Assembly: GCA_949317995.1 (NCBI GenBank)
Contig: OX439045.1
Coordinates: forward strand, 47,077,693-47,141,692
Reading direction: 5' to 3'
Length of the DNA stretch: 64,000 nucleotides
Source: Acholoe squamosa
Taxonomy: Eukaryota; Annelida; Polychaeta; Phyllodocida; Polynoidae
The translations under genes were made by a program, and so were the position numbers. Below, piece by piece: positions 55,789-64,000 of this stretch. The stretch's first letter is position 1. Each line of letters opens with the position of its first letter. The notes below the pieces were generated by a model. It searched no databases. It saw only the letters and a program-made list of their open reading frames with translations, and had not been told where the DNA came from.

Positions 55789-57640
55789 CTATATAAAAGT
55801 GTCACTAATGTCAATTGTTATGGCGTATATTGAAGTCGTGCGGCGTCAATGAGGAACAAGCCACACACTGTGTGCGTAATGTATATGACCGTTTAAGTGT
55901 CGTGTATGGCATTGAAATATTATGCCGGTTTGTAGCATTTAAAGCATTATGGTTGTTTGTCTGCACGATGCACCAATTATGCAGCCCTGGTGAATAATGT
56001 GTCTACGCATTATGCTTAGCCTGTAGGGTTGATGTACGCACTATTTATGCATGTATATGAGGCTTCAAAAGAGTTGGCCAATTTACTTGCCAACACTGCA
56101 TTGCAGCATCTTAATCAAAAAGGAACTTGGACCTGGATGGACCCCTGACCCTTAAAAGGTTGAAAGTTAGACTCGTTTTGAACAATACAATGACATAAGT
56201 GTCTCAAAAAGATTCAGCCTTTATTGTTGGTTTAGATGTTGCACACCCACACACGATATCCACATCTGTATCATTCCCATCAGATAATTTCCATCGATCT
56301 TTGACGAGCGACGAACAGAATTAGAAGTGTATTGGGCTGCCAACGTATAATGCTACCGGTTAGTAGAGACCAATTACTATTGTCACAGGGATCGTTATGA
56401 AAATGAAGGATTCTTCTGCGTCATTAATTAGCTCCTCTAGTGTCCTCTGTTATCCCACCAGGAGGAACCTGATGGCCGCCTCCAGGGTGTAGTTGTGGTA
56501 TGCACCTTCTAATGGTAGCACTTGTAATATTGAAGTTTATAGAGCATTTACTTGAATTAATTGGGTCTATTAATTAGTCCCTGGAATGTAATTATGCAGA
56601 ACGATATAAAGAGGCTGGGAGCGATGTTGTTCTGTCATCTCTCCCAAATACCATTTTGCTGCATTATGGGCCGCCTGATATCTCATAATTCATGCCTCTT
56701 AAAAGGATCTTTATCTCTTCTTTCCTACCCACTCTGTTTCCTAGTATGCTGTGTGTATAGGCGGGCACAGATACATTCATTGCTATACCGGTTATGATTT
56801 TTAATGTAATTTTCCCGCCTTGAATATGACCGTAGCCATTGTTATGATGCTAGCACGAAATCGGCGCATCATGTCGACCCCCTGGTCATACCCTTTGCAT
56901 ATAGTGTAGGGATGCAGCACAGGTGAGCTGTTCGCCGGGGGTTGCATCAATCCATCATGATGAAAAATGAGCGTAATTCAAATAACACATCACGTTGACC
57001 TATTAGAATTAACTCAGCTGTTTGGAGACGTTAACTGTGAGCAGTTTTGCTGATTGTGCATGACGCCAATTCCGGGCCTGAATTGAGTTTGATGTCCATT
57101 AAAACTACCTTAATGCCTGACTGTGGCACACTATGGGCTGTTTTAGCTGCAGTGGAGTATATAATGGCATAATATCTACATTCAATTTATAATACCGGAA
57201 CTACCGTTAGTGCTTAACTTTGTAACTGATGTAGCGGTATAGCATGAACCACATAGATAGTACGCCCACATTCATGCATATATAAAGGAGGTGGGCTCGG
57301 TTGTTGAACTAAAATTACTGGGTATACATACACATGGCATGCGATTTGGCCATGACGTTCTACGGTTTATGTATTAATCGAATATCAATATAGTGGATAG
57401 TTTTATCCATTTAGTTTTAAAAAATACGGGGCTGTGAGGGACAACCTCCTTCTGTGCTACCTTGATGACTGAGATATTTTCAAAGTCAGACCAGACCCGG
57501 CCTCTATAGTAACCTATTGTGACATCATCACTTCAGGTGTTGTCACCATGGATGCTATGCCATTATTACATCATTACCTATTTTGTATTGCCTTGCACTC
57601 TGATTTTCTCATAAACATAATAGTCTTAATCATTTTACAG
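55789..57640. other. No firm feature
   Basis: A pyrimidine-rich acceptor at 56425-56460 (TCTGTTATCCCACCAG) is followed by a short open frame E-E-P-D-G-R-L-Q-G-V-V-V, too short to judge. Otherwise unique DNA. Confidence 0.4.
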
Positions 57641-57740
57641 GGGATGTCACCAAGTTGAATTGACGCGAGGTCAGAGGTCAACCCCCTTCCCAAGGTCACC
57701 CGGGTCATGAGCGTAGATGACGAACTCTGGACTATTCATG
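57641..57740 (+). CDS. Possible start-codon exon with 5' untranslated part
   Basis: A strong acceptor (TCTTAATCATTTTACAG, ending 57640) is followed by 66 non-coding bases, an ATG at 57707 reading M-S-V-D-D-E-L-W-T-I-H, and a donor-like GTTAGTAAG at 57741. This is the layout of a second exon that carries the start codon. The frame ends with one base over. The non-coding part contains AGGTCAGAGGTCA (57668-57680), a perfect DR1. No downstream exon with fitting phase was found, so confidence is low. Confidence 0.2.
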
Positions 57741-59772
57741 GTTAGTAAGAGACTAAGATACAACATTGTTTGACAGAATCTATAATGTTTCAAATATGTA
57801 TTCATTTGTCATATGTAACATTCTCCAGCCTATACATAGCCTATCAGTCTCAGATACCAGCCGAAGCGTCAGATGATCGATGATCTCCTCACGTCCTCTA
57901 AGAATTACCAATAGCGAAGTAGAAGATACTGGCTATATATCTAAGATGGGTCATTTTGCATAAGAAAGGCCGTTATACCATTTATAAAACAGCTTTGTCC
58001 TTACTTGGACAACATTGCAGTTACCAGGCAAGGGTTATGGGGAAGAAATTAGATGATACAGGTAGTCCTAACAGAAACATGGGTATATTGCCTTGAGTCT
58101 TGATGGTGACCATCAGTGTATTGGGGGGGGGGGGGTGTTATGCTCATTCTACCTGCATCTAGGTCACCAAGGTAAACAGTACCTCTATGATGCCCTCGTG
58201 GAAGTACCGTTTACTTTGCCGACCCAGATGCAGTAACAACCTTCTGACGCTAAGACTAGACGGCGAAATGACCAATCATACAGAACAGTAAGTAGTATAG
58301 GACATTGACAGTTATACAGCGGCTTTTCCTCGACAGTGATAGTAACGATAGTGGCACATGTATTATAAGGTCTCTGATAGTGGTTTGGCTTCAAAGTCCA
58401 ACGTGACATCGTGTCAGGATGCAAAGAACTATCATTAACTCTTGAAAGAGTTTTTAGGGATTCGGGGATGGGCCAAAAAACGACCATCTTTTCATTTAAA
58501 AAAATCCATGAAAATTCTTTTAAGGTTCATTTTGGTCTTAAAACAATGTGTATATGATAGATAACATTCCGTAGCACCTACAGGACTAAGGATTATAAGG
58601 GGAATCAAGTTATTTAAGAGATATTGAAATTAGAAAAATAATTATGACCAAAAAATTTCGTGGCGACGCTTTGGGCTCTCCAATGTTAAACCTATGGAGG
58701 TGTCTTTTGGGTGTCACAAATTCTCGCCGTGGTGTCATCACACAGTACTTTTTGGCTGTTCCAAATACTACTGTTACTCCCTGGTAAAATAGTACATACA
58801 TTGTAGCTTTGGTGGGAGGGAGTCCACATGGGAGAATAGCCCCCTTCACTGTACGTAGGTGCTACGTTGTTAGGAAATCCTATTCCAGTCAGTCTGACCA
58901 CACTTTCAGAGTTTTGTACAATGACATCGTATTGCCCTATGTTTCATTTGTATAGTAATATCATGAAGGCATAAATGATATCTCTATGTGGTAAAACGAC
59001 CCTAGCTGGGCACATGGCTATTGTATTATTGACCAATGGGATGCATCCCTGGCATAGACTGCGGAGTCGGGGGCTGAAGTTGTTAGTCATAGTGGAGTCG
59101 GGGTCTAATGGCGGCCCCCAGCTGATAATGGCTATGTCAAGCCGAGACTTCACCACCACGATAAAAATTAAAGGCTAATATGAAGATACATGTCGTCATC
59201 ATCCTAGAAAGCTGATAGCAATGTGGTGACTTTAAGTAGCATTTTAACATGGTTTTACTTGAGTAATAAACCTATGAGATTTCATGTCTTATCCTTCCAA
59301 TATTGCCACCCACACAAAGTCCTGTCGTGGTGGGTGTCTCTGAGACATGTAGAGGATGGCAGTTACAGTCTGAAAAGTCACACAAAGGGAATGGTTCATG
59401 TACCCTGTATGGCACATCCTTTCTCTGTGTCTGCTCAAATATCACAGACAGCTCATGCGTGTCAAGATGGAATGGGATTTAAATTGTGACTATGTCCTGT
59501 GGTGCTATGTCAAAACAGGGACTTCGGGTAGTCATATCAGAGCCTGTATGGCATAGGTTTCAAGTCATGTGTAAAAGGGGAGATAAATCAATATGAAGTC
59601 TTGTGATGTTTTCTGGAGCCTGATATTAGGCTCTCATAGCCCGGATCAAATATGTTGCCACTTTGAATCCCACCCCCACTATACAGATCGATACTGGTAC
59701 TATACAAGAAGCTGTCATTTTGATGTAAAATATTGGCCTTACATATAGTCTAAATACAGACTTTTAGGTAAA
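57741..59772. other. No firm feature
   Basis: A G run lies at 58123-58135. A minus segment at 58790-58690 has an acceptor-like TATTTTACCAG and an open frame but a very weak donor, so it was left out. Otherwise unique DNA. Confidence 0.4.
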
Positions 59773-59774
59773 TA

Positions 59775-60350
59775 CCATAAAGTCTGGCATACAAGCTGCA
59801 CCTGCAGGGGCGTAGGAAAAGGGGGGGCCAGGGGGGCCTGGCCCCCCCAATCATGAAGGAGGTGGGGCCTGAATATGTCTGGGCCCCCCCCCCCCAATGT
59901 TGGCCAAGAACTCAAACACAAAATGGAAAAGAATCTCATACCTTGCATCTCAAATTAGATTTATATGGTCATGGGATAGGGAAAGTAGGGGTGTGAGCCT
60001 AAGTCAGATCCAAGATTCAACAAAAATTACTTTTCTATATAAATAACTTTCGACATGGTAGGGGGTATGGACGACCGGTCGGCACGATGCTACCACTCAG
60101 AATGAAAAAAAAATAATCTATATATATACGTATATGTATAGACGTCATCGTGCTTCAGCCGATAACTCAAGGTGGTCACGATGGGGCCCTGGCTGGGCCC
60201 CCCCAATGAAGATTTGCTTCCTACGCCTCTGACCTGTGTATAAGCCGCGCCCTGAGTTTTGTAAGTTTGCTACAAGCAAAGATGGACGCCTACCTTACTT
60301 TATAGGATGAGTTAAAGTGAGGGTGTGCCTTCTATACGAGGACTTTTACC
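59775..60350. mobile_element. Diverged TA-flanked element hosting a second element
   Basis: The left end TA-CCATAAAGTCTGGCATACAA and internal blocks GTGTATAAGCCGCGCCCTGA and GTGTGCCTTCTATACGAGGA are those of the TATAAGGCGC family. The right end (GGACTTTTACCATA) is imperfect. It is split by 59805-60231. Confidence 0.5.
59805..60231. mobile_element. CAGGGGCGTAGGAA-ended element, 427 bp
   Basis: The left end CAGGGGCGTAGGAA and right end TTCCTACGCCTCTG are inverted repeats with one mismatch in 14. Direct copies of ACCTG flank it (59800-59804 and 60232-60236). Just inside each end lie long G or C runs. It contains no transposase. Such ends are seen in many animal MITEs; a 5-bp duplication does not fit the 8-bp rule of hAT elements, so the superfamily is left open. 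Confidence 0.75.
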
Positions 60351-62340
60351 ATAGAAAAAGTACCGTCGAGTGAGACAACCACCCAAAATTGCTCACGGTG
60401 AGTAACGGTGACCTTGTGGTTAGGCTTATACATGTAGGCCTATGTGAAAGGCTTCCATAGGTTATGGCTTTCTAGATAGGAATCGGACCCCATACACAAA
60501 ACAAGCGGCGAGTTTCTGCACTACATGTATAATGTATAGGCAGCGAAGGCACTTTTTTCTTGCATTGGAACCATAGTAAATAACTGGCATGGTTCACTGA
60601 AGGATAGGAAGTAAGTAAACTTTCACGTGTGACCAACACCATCTACACACCGCCTGATTTTGACCGCTCCTTGACCCCTCTGACCTTCACCAATTGGACG
60701 CCACGGGGACGGACCGTGACGTGTGGCGTGACGTGCGGCATGACGACCAGCTGGTACAGTGAACGTCAAGATAGGGTTAGATAGGCGGATAAACGACGTA
60801 GCGTGACGTAGTTCTGTCATGTCATGATACCGTTGGAGTGCTGACCCTATAGCATGCAGTCAGGCCAAGTGTGGATTGTAGCGTTAGAGTCTCAGATTAT
60901 CTATATGTATTCAGTCACTCTAACCCACACTCAGACACTCACTGGTAGGTTTCTTGTGTGAAACTAAACTAGATCCTTGGGATGGGCTTTGTTTGGCTGC
61001 TCTAAAAATGGCCAGGATTGGAACTGCATTTGGGATGTCTAGCCATCCGGCTAGCCACCAAGGCCTAGTCACTGTGCGCGACTCAGTTAAGGACTGAGTC
61101 GCTGGGACTGCCCTAGCTAAAACTTGCAGGTGCTCTAGAAACAGCAAGTTTCTAAGAATAACATTTGACAGAAACAAATCCCCAACAATCAGCTTATAAT
61201 ATTGACAAGAGTACCACCTTAGTTTTGCTGTCTGTGAGTGGGAAGAGCATCTTTTGTTGGAAACCTTTAGATCGCACCTTTTTCCAAGGTTTGGCACATG
61301 CTGTCAGCAGGTGCATTTTCTGCCAGACAGGAAGTCAATCTCCACTCACCAAGCAGATTCTCATGGATAACATTATTTCATGAATAACACCTCTGTTGTG
61401 AGACCTGAAACCACTTCCATCATGGCCGACTGTGGCAGCTAAACTTGATGTGAAGGCTAACAGATTTGCAAGAACCAAATAATCTGGGCCCCCGTATAAA
61501 AGGTTTCTCACAAAATGGCAACACACATGTCTTAGGAAGCCATCCTTAAGAGGAAATTGACATAAAAAAATTATGTCCTACAATTCCAGCCACCTGACAA
61601 ATTAGCCCTATGCAGGAAGCCTGACTCTCCCGTTAGGTAAGAGTCAGCGCCCGCCGGACAACCAAGGCCTAACTGAATGTCCTCTTTTAGTTCATGGGAA
61701 GGCGATTTACAGGACTCTAACAGTTAAGGGGTCTGGTATGGGCCAATATGGACTCGGGTTTCCTGGTCCTTGTTTCTTCACACCCCTTTCCAACATAGTG
61801 CACATTATTTGAGATATACCGGTATAATGTCCACTGCACCGTCTGTGAATGATAGACACATGACACTAGGTATATCAAACTGTATGGAGTGAGGCAGAGT
61901 GAAAAGGAATCCTGTGCAACAAGAGTTGGTGAAAAAATAAAGGGGGGGGGGGGCAAACAGATTGGTCAGTATACCCTTCCCAACCACATATTTGTTCCTG
62001 TTACCACGTGGAGCAGCAGGCTCTGCAGAAGCTCCCCCTTCAGGCAGCGTTCGTCCCCAGGGAGCATTCATAATGCTGATTGATCCATCCGGGGGGGGGG
62101 GCAGTCAGGGGGTGCAGTGCCGTAACGTCATGATTACAACTGGCACGGCGGTGGACGTATCAGGTGGTGACGGAAGAAGGTTAGATATAGGACAATGCGA
62201 GACATTCATTATGGGTTCTTCATAGAGCTCTTCTCAGGTCAACAGACAGATAAGTATAAAGACAACGGGAGAGAATTTTAGAGATATCAAACATACATCA
62301 CTAACCATTCAAAATTTTCTGAGTCCGACCGTGAAGAACA
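60351..62340. other. Unique DNA with motif clusters
   Basis: TGACGT or its inverse occurs at 60717, 60729, 60763 and 60804, plus TGACG at 60741. A perfect 9-bp hairpin (CGACTCAGT-TAAGG-ACTGAGTCG) lies near 61078. CCACCAAGGCCTA and ACAACCAAGGCCTA near 61056 and 61660 suggest an old direct repeat. G runs lie at 61940 and 62090. A frame near 62003-62071 on minus begins with ATG and ends at a donor-like GTAACAGG but is too short to call. Confidence 0.4.
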
Positions 62341-62456
62341 CAGGGGCAGATCCAAACCGGGTATTCTAGAGTGGGCACAATGATGATAGAGTTAAATGGA
62401 TGTCATTTTCAGGGGGTCGGTGAGAGGGGTACGTGCCTCCCCTGGATCCGCCACTG
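62341..62456. mobile_element. CAGGGGCAGATCCA-ended short element
   Basis: The left end CAGGGGCAGATCCA and right end TGGATCCGCCACTG match as inverted repeats at 12 of 14 bases. Length is 116 bp with no coding. The flanks show no clear duplication. Confidence 0.5.
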
Positions 62457-64000
62457 GACCCCGGGCACTGGCCCTGGGCCGTGATCTATTGTGACCATAG
62501 GCACACAGGAGACATGTCTCGGAGTGAGGTGCACTGGTCATATCTCCTCTGATTAAGAGCCTCTACTAAGCCATGTTTAGTTTAAGGTGGGGAGAAACCC
62601 TTTTTGGATGGAGCGAGAAGCTAGTCAACCTTTTAAAGCCACAGTGAACCCACTAAACCTGTTCAGCTTTTAATAAGCGAGCAACGACCTCACTTCGACC
62701 TGGCATGGATTAATTGATGCGCTCCCAATTTAATATTGCTGGCGTTTCAAGGACTGGGTTGGAACATGAAAACGAACCTTTAGTCAGCATGTTCTCCATA
62801 AAGGAATACAGGGTGGTGTATGTACCGGGATAGGTGCCTTAGGCGAAAGGCATTAAGAGTAGAGTCCGTAGTAGAGTTGATGAGGATACAGCTCTTGTTA
62901 TGGCTGATCCTCTGTGACCTACAGTTAATTAGTGTAGTCATTAAGGGGTGGGTATGATCTGTCAGGGGATGGGGGAGTCTGAAAGTGTCAGAGATGATGG
63001 AGATACTATAAACATATATCGTGTATACCAAGAATACACTATAATATACTATATAGCATGTGTTGTAAATTCCAGGCAATTTCCCTTGGCGATTATGGCT
63101 AAAATATTCTTAGGTCATCTAGATGTTATAAGGTAAATATAATAACAGGAAAATGGTTTGGGTGTATTACCGTCAGAGAGGGGCCGGTGTTAGAAGATTC
63201 GTTCACTTTAACTTGGAAATACTCCTTGATGGAAGGGGGCCACTCTCGTAGGCTGAATCTTGAAATGCAGTGTAATACTAAATGCATCCACCACTGCAGC
63301 ATCAGGTATGAGGAGAGGTATTAAGTACTGTAAGTTACAGCACCGAGCCCATTGCGCTTAACTCATGGCTTTGATCTTGCTTGTCTATGGCTGACTCCCC
63401 ACTTTCCCCTCTATAGCCTTACTGTAGGGACAGCTCTATGTAATATTCACACATCTGATACATAATGAACTGTCTTCGCTTCGGTGTTGGGTTTCTGTAA
63501 TACATGTGAGGCTAGAAGTAGTGCCAGTTGAGGCTTCTACATGTGACGTATATCTAGGCTCGCGCTAGCCATTCGCCAGATCGCCAGTGGCGAATCAAGC
63601 CATAATTTGGCTAACCGTTTTCCCATTGGATTCGCCAGACTGGCGAATCCTTCTCCCAATTCACAACTGGGAATATGATACATGGAGTGTAGCATATCGT
63701 TGGAAAGCTTATAACATGACAAAACCAGTCATACGCATTCCCTCTTCATACAAATGAATATGACATTTCTGTGATTTTTCTCTTTAAAAATCTTGATAAA
63801 ACATTTTCTGATTTATGATTTAATTGCTTAATATCTGTTTAGATATGTTTCTATCGCAATTCCTCTATGATGGTTCAGCTCCTACTCAATGTTTCTGGGA
63901 GTAGCTGGCCATGTCCACTTTCAAACACAATTTTCAAGGTCTATGTTGCACTTTCTTCCATCATGAAAAAAATACCAAAAATTTTCAGAAACGTGGATGA
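62457..64000. other. No firm feature; palindrome at 63629-63649
   Basis: Unique DNA. GATTCGCCAG, A, CTGGCGAATC (63629-63649) is a perfect palindrome, and a related ATTCGCCAG...TGGCGAAT pair lies just before it (63570-63596). Short frames at 62780-63136 and 63537-63722 are unsupported. Confidence 0.5.

Noticed and set aside
58690..58790. Minus-strand exon-like segment (G-V-T-V-V-F-G-T-A-K-K...)
   Set aside because: The acceptor is fair but the donor (CATAG/GTTTAA) is very weak, and overlapping frames look equally plausible.

Overview
This is gene-poor, repeat-rich nuclear DNA from a multicellular animal. Three things point that way: an apurinic-endonuclease/reverse-transcriptase type LINE, tRNA-derived SINE-like sequences, and many short transposons with terminal inverted repeats (TIRs), with no operons or dense reading frames. 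Frequent words such as ACATGTA and runs of G or C suggest a marine invertebrate, but that is inference and I assign no species. No complete host gene is visible. A few short stretches look like exons from splice signals and codon pattern, all at low confidence.

Layout. 25-107: a short TIR element of a G-rich family seen again at 8.8-9.4 kb and 14.1-14.7 kb. 0.66-3.16 kb: a 47-bp minisatellite with higher-order periods. 3.4-4.08 and 27.48-27.94 kb: two copies of one interspersed repeat. 6.78-7.30 kb: a C-rich minisatellite, followed at 7.44-7.74 kb by a CpG-rich, promoter-like segment. 8.39-14.99 kb: a very large inverted repeat whose arms carry G-rich TIR elements, a 63-bp tandem repeat and nested insertions. 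19.53-21.36 kb: a composite element with two 459-bp direct repeats and a 4-bp target duplication. 21.5-22.6 kb: a degenerate tandem array with a LINE tail in it. 23.55-26.68 kb: a 5'-truncated LINE with an 866-codon open frame. 29.69-30.26 kb: a 24/21-bp minisatellite. 35.06-37.85 kb: a 125-bp higher-order array broken by insertions. 50.45-53.97 kb: a 73-bp array broken by a TA-flanked element and by an antisense LINE tail.

Mobile elements. The most widespread family has the TIR CCGTAATCTCCCGCGTATAAG and occurs at about 36.1, 40.0, 45.0 and 50.9 kb, with diverged relatives elsewhere. Because two copies sit inside tandem arrays, the pre-insertion sequence can be read from neighbouring units, and this shows a TA target duplication directly. 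Other nests are visible: one TIR element inside another inside the inverted-repeat arm, and a CAGGGGCGTAGG-type element inside a diverged TA-type element at 59.8-60.2 kb with an ACCTG duplication.

The most unusual parts are the 6.6-kb inverted repeat and the 19.5-21.4 kb composite element. Long stretches that are not listed in detail are diverged intergenic or intronic DNA in which I see nothing firm.
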